NCBI GenBank assembly: GCA_910589665.1
Contig: CAJUTR010000008.1
Location: 1-64,000 of the forward strand
Length of the DNA: 64,000 nt
Source of the DNA: an uncultured Eubacterium sp.
GTDB lineage: Bacteria > Bacillota > Clostridia > Lachnospirales > Lachnospiraceae
Direction of reading: 5' to 3'
Shown piece after piece: positions 17,755 to 25,575 of the stretch. The position numbers were made by a program, and so were the translations under genes. Below the pieces are notes generated by a model, which searched no databases, was not told where the DNA came from, and saw nothing but the letters and a program-made list of their open reading frames with translations. Every line of letters begins with the position of its first letter. Position 1 is the first letter of the stretch.

Positions 17755-18717
17755 TCATTTCTGCGCGGAAATAAATCCTGCCATTTCCAGCAATTCATCC
17801 AACGCCATCTCATACCGTTCCGTTTCTTTGTAATAACTTTCCGCATGTGCCGCGCCAGGTATGATCAGCTTACGCTTCTCTCCAGCATAATTCTCATAAA
17901 TCTCCTCGCACATACGGCAGGGAACAAAGGTATCACCGGAGCCATGAATGATAAGCGCCGGCACAGTTGCCTTTTTCACCTCACGGGCCGCATTGCATTC
18001 ATCCATCCCATATCCGGCCAACCGTCTGTTCATCCAGTCGGCGATCGGGATCATCGGAAATGCAGGTAAGTGATACATGGAATGGAGCACATGGGTAAAC
18101 ACATATTTCGGGGACGTAAACGCACAGTCCGAAACGATCCCGCGCACCTGTCCTGGCAGCTTCAAACCGCTGCACATCAAAACCGTAGCGCCGCCCATCG
18201 ACGTTCCATGCAGCAACATGCGAACATCTTTTCCGCAGCGGGAGAGCACCCAGTTTATCCACCCTGCCGCATCCAGACGATCGAGACACCCAAACCCGAT
18301 GTACGTTCCCTCACTTCTCCCGTGTGCTCTTGCATCCGGGAGCAGCATACTGAATCCATTTTTTATGTAATAATCCGACAACGCGATATAATCTTTCATC
18401 CCTTCACTCGTATAGCCATGAAAAAGGATTGCCACCTTCTTCTCATCCCCCTGTGGGATATAAGAGGCATGGAGCCGAAGGCCATCGTGCGAAACCAACT
18501 GCACATCCTCTAGCGGCTGGGACAAAAAAACTTCTTTCCGTTTCTCAATAAACGGTTTATATTGTTCCCAGTCCGTCCCCGCCATTTTTATCGTCCGCTC
18601 TGTACTTCCTTTCTTCTGACGCCGCATCGTCCGCTGGTATAGATACATCGAACCGCCCAGTTCAGCCGCCGCCATTACGCCAAGCACCGTCAGTGCCCCG
18701 CCCACGAAACCATTCAT
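17755..18717 (-). CDS. Membrane-anchored alpha/beta hydrolase
   Basis: About 320 residues. The N-terminus (GFVGGALTVLGVMAAAELGGSMYLY) is a membrane anchor. The rest is an alpha/beta hydrolase: oxyanion-side HGYTSEGMKD, nucleophile elbow HGTSMGGAT, acid in HGSGDTFVPC and the histidine in PGAAHAESYY. It resembles the peptidase/esterase group of uncharacterised Firmicutes hydrolases. In this cluster it may release or trim the acylated product, or act on it at the membrane; this is inference. ATG at 18717 follows GGAGGAGAGG. Gap to the preceding SCP2-type gene is about 60 bp with no clear terminator. Confidence 0.85.
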   Translation of the reverse strand: MNGFVGGALTVLGVMAAAELGGSMYLYQRTMRRQKKGSTERTIKMAGTDWEQYKPFIEKRKEVFLSQPLEDVQLVSHDGLRLHASYIPQGDEKKVAILFHGYTSEGMKDYIALSDYYIKNGFSMLLPDARAHGRSEGTYIGFGCLDRLDAAGWINWVLSRCGKDVRMLLHGTSMGGATVLMCSGLKLPGQVRGIVSDCAFTSPKYVFTHVLHSMYHLPAFPMIPIADWMNRRLAGYGMDECNAAREVKKATVPALIIHGSGDTFVPCRMCEEIYENYAGEKRKLIIPGAAHAESYYKETERYEMALDELLEMAGFISAQK

Positions 18718-18777
18718 CCTCTCCTCCATCCGCGCACGTCTTTTTGCGCATCTTACAAGTTTACCCCTGACCGCCCG

Positions 18778-19107
18778 CTATCGTTTGCTGTCGATCAGAT
18801 TTTTCAGTTTCAATGCCTTATCAATATTTCCCTCCACCTTTAAGCGGTGCAGCGTAAATTCCTTAATGGGATCCGTCTTTCCTTCCGCGATTTTCATCAG
18901 CGTATCCGCCGACGCCGTAAACATCGCGTCCCGGTCGAAATACTCGTACGGTTCCACATGAAGCTGCCCGTCTTTTAACTCGACGTAAAAAATGCCCGCC
19001 TCCTCTCCGGTAATGTTAAACTGGAATGCCAGATGCTCTCCGACATCACTTACATCTGCCTGCATAAACTTATCTCTGATCGTCGCAAAAAAATCTGCAT
19101 ATGTCAT
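18778..19107 (-). CDS. SCP2 sterol-binding-domain protein
   Basis: 109 residues matching the small bacterial SCP2-like family (FFATIRDKFMQADVSDVGEHLAFQFNITGEEAGIFYVELKDGQ, then DALMKIAEGKTDPIKEFTLHRLKVEGN-type segments). These bind hydrophobic ligands such as fatty acyl groups in a hydrophobic cavity. ATG at 19107 follows AAGAGGTTCAATC; the longer frame is not needed. It heads a run with the hydrolase and acyl genes and is transcribed away from the TetR gene, with operator-like repeats around its promoter. A lipid-carrying role for the cluster product is plausible but unproven. Confidence 0.88.
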   Translation of the reverse strand: MTYADFFATIRDKFMQADVSDVGEHLAFQFNITGEEAGIFYVELKDGQLHVEPYEYFDRDAMFTASADTLMKIAEGKTDPIKEFTLHRLKVEGNIDKALKLKNLIDSKR

Positions 19108-19178
19108 GATTGAACCTCTTTCCACCACGGAATGCGGGATTTCCCCAAACGGCCGCCCGTGGATTTTATTTTCTTTTT

Positions 19179-19236
19179 CGACCACTGGTCGATATTCTAT
19201 ATTTATAAGGTTATCACTTTTTCGACCACCAGTCAA
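19179..19236 (-). promoter_or_regulatory. Promoter with paired operator-like sites (TetR)
   Basis: A perfect odd-centred dyad CGACCA-C-TGGTCG lies at 19179-19191. A second site at 19223-19235 has an identical left half and a weaker right half (CGACCAC-CAGTCA); both follow TTTTT. The minus-strand -35 TTGACT (19236-19231) overlaps the second site. With a 17-bp spacer the -10 would be TAACCT (19213-19208), and the perfect dyad falls at or just after the start of transcription. The TetR regulator encoded divergently is the obvious reader. Confidence 0.7.
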
Positions 19237-19399
19237 CTCATTTTTTAGATTCAGGGCGAATACTTGATACGCCGGAAACAAGATTGTCTTGCCCGTTCCT
19301 TTTTTTCAACAAATATGTTATACTGTTTTCTTATAAGGGCTGCCATTCCCAGCTAGTCCTTTTATAACTGCTAAGTACGAACAGAAAGAGGGAAAAACA

Positions 19400-20014
19400 A
19401 TGAAAAACCGAACCAAATACGACATGATCTTAGACGCGCTTCAGACGTTATTAGAAAAAAAAGACATGAAAACCATTTCCGTTCAAGAGATCGCCCGGAC
19501 AGCCGGTATCGGGAAAGGAAGTATCTATTACTATTTTTCTTCCAAAGATAACATTTTGGAAGCACTCATTGAACGAAGTTATAAAAAACCTCTCGAACTT
19601 GCCACAAATCTGACGGCACAAAAAGACATCCCTGCCTTTACCCGGATGGCCATGCTCTTTCAGGCGTGCCGTACGTCATCCGCCGAATTTCTCCGTCAGG
19701 GGAAGTCCTCTACGATGACTGGCGCCGAAAAGGCGTTCCTGCACCAGACATATATCAACTATCTCGTCACGGAATTAAAACCTGTTCTCACGTCGATCAT
19801 CAAACAGGGGATCCAAACCGGGGACATTGAATTTGACCATCCGGCCGCACTAGCAGAGATCGTGCTCATTGTGCTGACGCTGAAATTAGACAATACGATC
19901 GTACCCGCGTCAGAAGAAGAAATCGCGCAGACGATACGCGGGCTGATCTCACTATTAGAAAAGGGCACCGGAAATGCAACCGGTGTCCTCAACTTTCTGT
20001 TATCGGATATTTGA
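19400..20014 (+). CDS. TetR/AcrR-family transcriptional regulator
   Basis: 204 residues. The N-terminal DNA-binding domain MILDALQTLLEKKDMKTISVQEIARTAGIGKGSIYYYFSSKDNILEALIE (residues 9-60) is typical TetR, followed by an all-helical ligand-binding domain. It is the only plus-strand gene in the first 40 kb and is divergent from the SCP2/hydrolase/acyl cluster, with paired dyads between them; repression of that cluster and of itself is the simplest reading. The ligand could be an acyl compound. It converges on hisD with only 13 bp between stops. Confidence 0.93.
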   Translation: MKNRTKYDMILDALQTLLEKKDMKTISVQEIARTAGIGKGSIYYYFSSKDNILEALIERSYKKPLELATNLTAQKDIPAFTRMAMLFQACRTSSAEFLRQGKSSTMTGAEKAFLHQTYINYLVTELKPVLTSIIKQGIQTGDIEFDHPAALAEIVLIVLTLKLDNTIVPASEEEIAQTIRGLISLLEKGTGNATGVLNFLLSDI

Positions 20015-20027
20015 TGTATGAGCAAAA

Positions 20028-21320
20028 CTATTTTTCAAACCTAACGGAGATGGAATTGGCATGTGCGGTCAGACCCTCCGCTTTGGCAAACCGGATGATG
20101 TCCTCATGGATCTCTTCCAGCGCCTCTCTCGAATAGGAGATCAAACTCGATTTCTTGATAAAATCATCGACGCCGAGCGGAGAGAAAAATTTCGCTGTTC
20201 CATTCGTCGGCAGAACGTGGTTCGGGCCGGCAAAATAATCTCCAAGCGGCTCACTGCTGTATTCCCCAAGGAAGATTGCGCCTGCATTTTTCACTCTCGT
20301 CATCGTATCATACGGATGTTTCGTCAAAATCTCCAAATGCTCCGAAGCAATCTCATTCACCGCGCGGACCGCGTGCTCCATATCTGACGCCACTAACAGG
20401 TAACCATATTGATCCAGTGATTTGCGGATGATGTCTGCACGACTCAGTTGTTTGAGAAATCCCTCGATTTCCGTTTCGACGCGATCCGCCAGTTCCTCAC
20501 TCGTCGTCACCAAGATCGCGGACGCCAGTTCATCATGTTCCGCCTGGGACAAAAGATCAGCCGCCACATATCTCGGATTCGCGCTTTCGTCCGCGAGCAC
20601 GAGTATCTCGCTCGGCCCAGCGATCGAATCGATACTGACATGGCCGTATACACTCTTTTTGGCAAGCGCCACGAAAATATTTCCCGGGCCGCATATTTTT
20701 GCCACTTTCGCAATGGATTCCGTCCCGTAGGCAAGCGCGGCGACCGCCTGTGCGCCGCCCACCTTATATACTTCCGTCGCCCCGGCCAGATGTGCCGCCA
20801 CAAGAGTTACAGGCGTCACTTTTCCGTCTGCCCCCGGCGGCGTTGTCATAACGATCCTCTCCACGCCGGCCACCTTTGCCGGAATGATGTTCATCAGGAC
20901 GCTGGACGGATAGGCCGCCTTTCCGCCTGGTACATACACGCCGGCACTTGCGAGCGGCGTCACGCGCTGCCCGAGGATGACGCCGTCGTCCCTCGTATCG
21001 ATCCAGCTTTTTTGCATCTGTTTCTCATGAAAATCCCGTATATTTGCGAGCGACTTTTTCATTACGTCGATCAGCCCGTCATCCACGAGCGAATAAGCCT
21101 CGTCGATCTCATCCTCCGTCACCCGGATGGATTCCTTCGAAATGTCAGCTCCGTCAAACTGTTTTGTGTAAGCAAATAGAGCCTCGTCGCCCTTCTGTCT
21201 CACCTGCTCGAGTATCTCCGTCACTTTCTGCTGATACTCGTCATACTGGTTCGGACTTCGCTTTAACAATGTCTCCAGCATATTCTCAAGCGACGCATCA
21301 TTGACCTGTAACCGTTTCAT
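20028..21320 (-). CDS. hisD: Histidinol dehydrogenase
   Basis: Catalyses the last two steps of histidine synthesis, histidinol to histidine with two NAD+. 430 residues, normal length. Typical segments are GVYVPGGKAAYPSSVLMNIIPAKVAGV, GPGNIFVALAKKSVYG, SIAGPSEILVLAD and AEHDELASAILVTTS, and the zinc-site region DYFAGPNHVLPTNGTAKF. Strong AGGAGG before ATG. Third of hisZ-hisG-hisD on the minus strand; the rest of the his pathway is not in this window. Confidence 0.97.
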   Translation of the reverse strand: MKRLQVNDASLENMLETLLKRSPNQYDEYQQKVTEILEQVRQKGDEALFAYTKQFDGADISKESIRVTEDEIDEAYSLVDDGLIDVMKKSLANIRDFHEKQMQKSWIDTRDDGVILGQRVTPLASAGVYVPGGKAAYPSSVLMNIIPAKVAGVERIVMTTPPGADGKVTPVTLVAAHLAGATEVYKVGGAQAVAALAYGTESIAKVAKICGPGNIFVALAKKSVYGHVSIDSIAGPSEILVLADESANPRYVAADLLSQAEHDELASAILVTTSEELADRVETEIEGFLKQLSRADIIRKSLDQYGYLLVASDMEHAVRAVNEIASEHLEILTKHPYDTMTRVKNAGAIFLGEYSSEPLGDYFAGPNHVLPTNGTAKFFSPLGVDDFIKKSSLISYSREALEEIHEDIIRFAKAEGLTAHANSISVRFEK

Positions 21321-21378
21321 GCTGCCGTCCTCCTTTTTTCATTCATATCCCGCAATCCTTTATCGTTCTCTCCTGCGG

Positions 21379-22023
21379 TCATCCCTGATGGATGGCGCTC
21401 TTTAAATCCCTGATAAGATTCGTAATGCGCTCCCGCTGCATTTTCATACTCGCCTCGTTCACAACGACCCGCGCCGACAGATCACATATTTCCTCTAATA
21501 CCTCCAGGCCGTTTTCCCGCAGCGTCGAACCGGTTTCCACGATATCGACGATCACCTCGGAGAGCCCGACGATCGGCGCCAGTTCCACCGAACCGTTTAA
21601 CTTCACGATTTCTACGGTCTGATGTTTTTTATTATAAAAATAGTCTTTCGCGATCTTCGGATATTTTGACGCCACCCGGATGATCTCATTTTTCATGAGA
21701 AGTTCCTTCGCCGACACCGGCCCCGCCACACACATCCGGCACTTACCGAGCCCTAGATCTAAGACTTCTAAGATCTTACGGCCCTCTTCCAGGATCGTAT
21801 CACTTCCCACCACGCCGATATCCGCGGCGCCGTATTCTACATATGTAGGGACATCTGACGTCTTCGAGAGAAAAAACTTCAGTCCGAGTTCCTCATTGAC
21901 AAAGATGAGTTTCCTCGTCTCCTTATCCTTCATCTCCTCACACGTAATCCCGCTCTGTTCCAATAGCGCAAGCGTCTGTTTGGCAAGCCTTCCCTTCGCC
22001 AGCGCGATCGTGATATATTTCAT
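21379..22023 (-). CDS. hisG: ATP phosphoribosyltransferase, short-form catalytic subunit
   Basis: First committed step of histidine synthesis: ATP plus PRPP to phosphoribosyl-ATP. The 214-residue length is the short form, which lacks the C-terminal regulatory domain and needs HisZ. The PRPP-binding loop ETGSTLRENGLEVLEEI is at about residue 160, with AKGRLAKQTLALLEQSGI at the N-terminus. Gap to hisZ is 10 bp, and GAGGAGGATGTT precedes the start. Confidence 0.97.
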   Translation of the reverse strand: MKYITIALAKGRLAKQTLALLEQSGITCEEMKDKETRKLIFVNEELGLKFFLSKTSDVPTYVEYGAADIGVVGSDTILEEGRKILEVLDLGLGKCRMCVAGPVSAKELLMKNEIIRVASKYPKIAKDYFYNKKHQTVEIVKLNGSVELAPIVGLSEVIVDIVETGSTLRENGLEVLEEICDLSARVVVNEASMKMQRERITNLIRDLKSAIHQG

Positions 22024-22033
22024 AACATCCTCC

Positions 22034-23251
22034 TCAAAGCTGTTTCACACTCTCATCCGATTCTACATACAAAACGGTAGCAATCTGATGTTGTTCGGCA
22101 TACTGTCTGTACTCCTCCAGTCCGGTCTCCGCATTTTTGCGCATGAGCATCACCCGGTGTCCCTCGTCCCGGTAACGGTTCCCCGTATGGATCGCAGTCT
22201 TTCGCTGCGCCGAGTGATACAAAACGAGTACGCCGTCTCCATCGGTCGGAATATCCGCTTTCTGCCGGCCAAGGGCATTCATCAGCTGATCGAGCACGAT
22301 TGCCAGCCCTACGGCCGGCGTCTTCTTTCCAAACTGCTCCACCAGTTTATCGTAACGCCCTCCGGTGACGATCGCCTCGCCGGTCCCATATGTATAAGCT
22401 TTAAATATGATACCCGTATAGTACTCATAGTGGCTCTGCATACTCAGGTCAAACGTCACGCACTGTCCGAGGTCTCCGTAAATATCCAAAATCTCATACA
22501 CCCGTTCCATCCGCTCGATCGCTTCGAGAGCGAGCGGATGATGTATGTATTTCTTCGCGTAGGCAAGCGTTTCCTTCCCGCCGAACAGATCTGGCAGCCG
22601 GACCAAAAACTCCTTCCACTCTTGGGAAATGTCCTTCTCTTCCATCATCTGCTCCACGCCAAACAGATTTTTATTCGCAAGCAGCATTTTATACTGTTCG
22701 ACTTCCTGTTTCGAAAACCCTGTCTCTTCCATAATGCCGCGGATAAACCCAGCATGTCCGACATCTATCTTAAATTCTTCCAGCCCCGCTTTTGCCAGAC
22801 ACTCCACGGTCAGGGCGATCATCTCCGCATCCGCATCGGAACTCGCGTCATTCATAAGCTCCGCACCGATCTGGGAAATTTCCGAAAGCTTTCCCTGATA
22901 CCCCCGGCGGTGGATAAACGTGCTGCCCGCATAGCACAGCCGGATCGGAAGTTGTTCATCCGCATAGTATTTCGCCACACAGCGCGCGATCGAAGGCGTG
23001 ATATCCGGCCGGAGAACGAGCGTATTATTATATTGGTCAAAAAATTTAAACATTTCCTTTGACCCCACGGTGCCGCGCTCCTGCTTGAATATATCAAAAA
23101 ATTCAAACGTAGGCGTCTGTATATCCTGAAATCCGTAGACGTTCATGATCGAATGGATCCCCGACTCGACCCGCCGCCGTTTTTCACACTCCGTACCATA
23201 AATATCCCTCACACCCTCGGGTGTGAATAACAAATTTTCTTCATACTCCAT
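22034..23251 (-). CDS. hisZ: ATP phosphoribosyltransferase regulatory subunit
   Basis: About 405 residues, a paralogue of the histidyl-tRNA synthetase catalytic core that binds short HisG and confers histidine feedback. It keeps class II synthetase-like segments (FTPEGVRDIYGTECEKRRRVE, LRPDITPSIARCVAKYY, ITGGRYDKLVEQFG) but has no tRNA-binding anticodon domain of the usual type. ATG at 23251 follows GGGATTGGAAG; the frame runs further upstream into ilvA. It is adjacent to hisG, which fits the functional pairing, and 16 bp after ilvA. Confidence 0.95.
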   Translation of the reverse strand: MEYEENLLFTPEGVRDIYGTECEKRRRVESGIHSIMNVYGFQDIQTPTFEFFDIFKQERGTVGSKEMFKFFDQYNNTLVLRPDITPSIARCVAKYYADEQLPIRLCYAGSTFIHRRGYQGKLSEISQIGAELMNDASSDADAEMIALTVECLAKAGLEEFKIDVGHAGFIRGIMEETGFSKQEVEQYKMLLANKNLFGVEQMMEEKDISQEWKEFLVRLPDLFGGKETLAYAKKYIHHPLALEAIERMERVYEILDIYGDLGQCVTFDLSMQSHYEYYTGIIFKAYTYGTGEAIVTGGRYDKLVEQFGKKTPAVGLAIVLDQLMNALGRQKADIPTDGDGVLVLYHSAQRKTAIHTGNRYRDEGHRVMLMRKNAETGLEEYRQYAEQHQIATVLYVESDESVKQL

Positions 23252-23267
23252 AACTTCCAATCCCTTT

Positions 23268-24488
23268 CTAATAGTAAATCCCCGTCGGCTGCTGGATCTT
23301 CGGCTGATAGCCGGCGTCTCCCAGCGCCTGGATGATCTGGTCCTTATGCTCATGGCCAAATGCCTCCATCGTGATCGTCAGTTCCACCGCCGCATTCCGG
23401 TTGATGCTGACAAACTGGTTGTGTTCGAGCCGGATGATATTTCCCTTCGCGTTCGCAAGTACCTCCGAGACACGGAACAATTCACCTGGGCGGTCTGGCA
23501 TCTCAACGGCCACTGTAAAGATCCGCCCGCGCTGGATCAGTCCGTGCTGTACGACCGAAGAGATCGTGATCACATCCATATTACCACCGCTTAGGATGGA
23601 GACGACGCGTTTTCCTTTTATATCCAGTTTACGGAGCGCCGCCACCGTAAGAAGTCCTGAATTTTCCACGACCATCTTATGGTTTTCCATCATGTCAAGG
23701 AAGTTCACGATCAGATCCTGGTCTTCCACCGTCACAATGTCATCGACATTTTTCTGTATATAGGGGAAAATATTTGTCCCCGGTGTTTTCACCGCCGTGC
23801 CGTCCGCCACCGTATTGATGGAAGGAAGCGAAACGACTTTTCCCTGCCGGATCGATTCCTGCATACAGTTTGCTCCCGCCGGCTCCACGCCGATCACGGT
23901 AATGTTTGGATTCAAAAGCTTCGTCAGCGTTGATACGCCGCAGGCAAGTCCGCCTCCGCCGATCGGCACGAGAATGATGTCAACGGTGGGAAGTTCTTTA
24001 AAAATCTCCATTGCGACCGAACCCTGCCCGGTCGCCACGACTTCATCATCAAAGGGATGGACAAACGTATAACCTTCCTCCTCCGCCAGTTTCAGCGCAT
24101 GGCTGCACGCGTCGTCATAGACGTCACCGTGAAGGACAACCTCCGCGCCGTAACTTTTCGTGCGGTTCACCTTGATGAGCGGCGTCGTCGTCGGCATGAC
24201 GATCACAGCCTTCACGCCGAATAATTTGGCCGCGTATGCCACGCCCTGTGCATGGTTTCCTGCCGATGCCGTGATCAGTCCCCGCTCCCTCTCTACTTCC
24301 GAGAGCGTACTGATCTTATAATACGCGCCCCTCACTTTATAGGCGCCTGTATACTGCATATTTTCAGGTTTCAGGTACACTTTCGCCCCGGTCTGCGCGC
24401 TGAAATACTCACTGTAGATCAGGTTGGTCGGTAGGATCACCTCTTTGACTCTCTCACTCGCCTCTTCAAACTTATCCAATGTCATCAT
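23268..24488 (-). CDS. ilvA: Threonine ammonia-lyase
   Basis: PLP-dependent deamination of threonine to 2-oxobutanoate, entry to isoleucine or a catabolic route. 406 residues; the PLP lysine is in YTGAYKVRGAYYKIS near residue 50, the phosphate-binding glycine loop is PIGGGGLACGVS, and a C-terminal ACT domain (about 325-406, TVAVEMPDRPGELFRVSEVL) is present. This single-ACT arrangement occurs in both the catabolic and short biosynthetic enzymes, so the role is not settled by sequence. Close spacing with ftsY (23 bp) and hisZ (16 bp) suggests co-transcription. Confidence 0.93.
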   Translation of the reverse strand: MMTLDKFEEASERVKEVILPTNLIYSEYFSAQTGAKVYLKPENMQYTGAYKVRGAYYKISTLSEVERERGLITASAGNHAQGVAYAAKLFGVKAVIVMPTTTPLIKVNRTKSYGAEVVLHGDVYDDACSHALKLAEEEGYTFVHPFDDEVVATGQGSVAMEIFKELPTVDIILVPIGGGGLACGVSTLTKLLNPNITVIGVEPAGANCMQESIRQGKVVSLPSINTVADGTAVKTPGTNIFPYIQKNVDDIVTVEDQDLIVNFLDMMENHKMVVENSGLLTVAALRKLDIKGKRVVSILSGGNMDVITISSVVQHGLIQRGRIFTVAVEMPDRPGELFRVSEVLANAKGNIIRLEHNQFVSINRNAAVELTITMEAFGHEHKDQIIQALGDAGYQPKIQQPTGIYY

Positions 24489-24511
24489 TTTACCGTCATC
24501 TGCCTTTCTGT

Positions 24512-25435
24512 CTACTCATCAAACAATGCGTCCACAAACTGGTCCGCATCAAATTTCTGCATATCTCCCATCTTCTCCCCGATCCCGATGTATTTTACCG
24601 GAACTTCGAGTTCGGACTGGATCGCGATGGCGATACCGCCCTTTGCCGTGCCATCAAGCTTCGTCAGTACAACACCCGTAATGTCTGCCACCTCACTGAA
24701 CTGTTTTGCCTGAACGAGCGCATTCTGTCCCGTCGTCCCATCGACGACGATCCACGTCTCCAAATGGGCATCCGCGTATTCCCCCGCAATGATCTTATAT
24801 ATTTTATGCAGCTCGGCCATCAGGTTCTTCTTATTGTGCAGCCGCCCCGCCGTATCGCACAAAAGAATATCAGTATTCCTTGCCTTTGCCGCCGCTACCG
24901 CGTCGTACACGATCGCCGCCGGGTCAGAACCCTCCTGTCCGGCGATGATGTCGACGCCGGCGCGCACCGACCACTCCTTTAACTGATCGATCGCTCCCGC
25001 ACGGAACGTATCCGCCGCCGCTAAAAGCACTTTCTTTCCGTCGCCTTTGAGCTGCCCTGCCAGTTTTCCTACACTAGTCGTCTTTCCGACGCCATTGACT
25101 CCGATAAACAGAACGACTGACTTTTTCTGTTCAAACGCATAAGCGTCCTCTTGCACGCGCATCTGGTCTTTGATCGTATCTTTCAGGACCGTCCGGCACG
25201 CCGAGGCCTCTTTGATCTTATCTTCTTTTACTTTATGCCGCAGATCTTCCATAATGCGCATCGTCGTATCGACCCCGATGTCCGCCATGACAAGCTGCTC
25301 TTCCAGTTCCTCGTAAAACTCATCATCAATTTCCGAAAATCCCGAAAAAATGGAATTGATCCCCGAGGAAAAACTCGTTCTGGTCTTGCTCAGACCGCTT
25401 TTCAACTTACTGAAAAAACCCTTCTTCTCACTCAT
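24512..25435 (-). CDS. ftsY: Signal recognition particle receptor FtsY
   Basis: SRP receptor GTPase that docks ribosome-SRP complexes at the membrane. About 307 residues: N domain (about 10-90), G domain with GVNGVGKTTSVGKLA (G1), DTFRAGAIDQL, DTAGRLHNKKNLM (G3) and TKLDGTAKGG (G4). The acidic N-terminal A domain is essentially absent, as in many Firmicutes. Start chosen at MSEKKGFFSKLKSG. It follows smc, the usual Firmicutes neighbour, after a gap that contains strong hairpins. Confidence 0.97.
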   Translation of the reverse strand: MSEKKGFFSKLKSGLSKTRTSFSSGINSIFSGFSEIDDEFYEELEEQLVMADIGVDTTMRIMEDLRHKVKEDKIKEASACRTVLKDTIKDQMRVQEDAYAFEQKKSVVLFIGVNGVGKTTSVGKLAGQLKGDGKKVLLAAADTFRAGAIDQLKEWSVRAGVDIIAGQEGSDPAAIVYDAVAAAKARNTDILLCDTAGRLHNKKNLMAELHKIYKIIAGEYADAHLETWIVVDGTTGQNALVQAKQFSEVADITGVVLTKLDGTAKGGIAIAIQSELEVPVKYIGIGEKMGDMQKFDADQFVDALFDE

Positions 25436-25517
25436 ATCCATTCCTGCCCTTTCATTCAATCATGCCGGCGCCGCCAGCACAAACAATCCGTAAAGAACGC
25501 TGCTTCCTGTGTGAATA

Positions 25518-25575
25518 GATGGCTTAGCCACCGTAGAACTCCTTAGCTTTCGTTTTTTGAAAGCTTAGTAGTTCT
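25518..25575 (-). other. Two stacked hairpins at the smc 3' end
   Basis: Arms 25535-25551 and 25559-25575 pair over 17 bp with two mismatches around a 7-nt loop. The smc stop codon (25545-25543) lies inside the stem. A second small hairpin, GGTGGC-TAA-GCCATC, follows at 25532-25518. There is no T run, so it is not a classical terminator; it could be an RNA-processing or stability element between smc and ftsY. Confidence 0.55.

Noticed and set aside
21680..23062. 460-codon plus-strand open frame opposite hisG/hisZ
   Set aside because: It lies wholly antisense to two well-recognised genes, has no ribosome site or domain, and reflects codon bias of the real strand.
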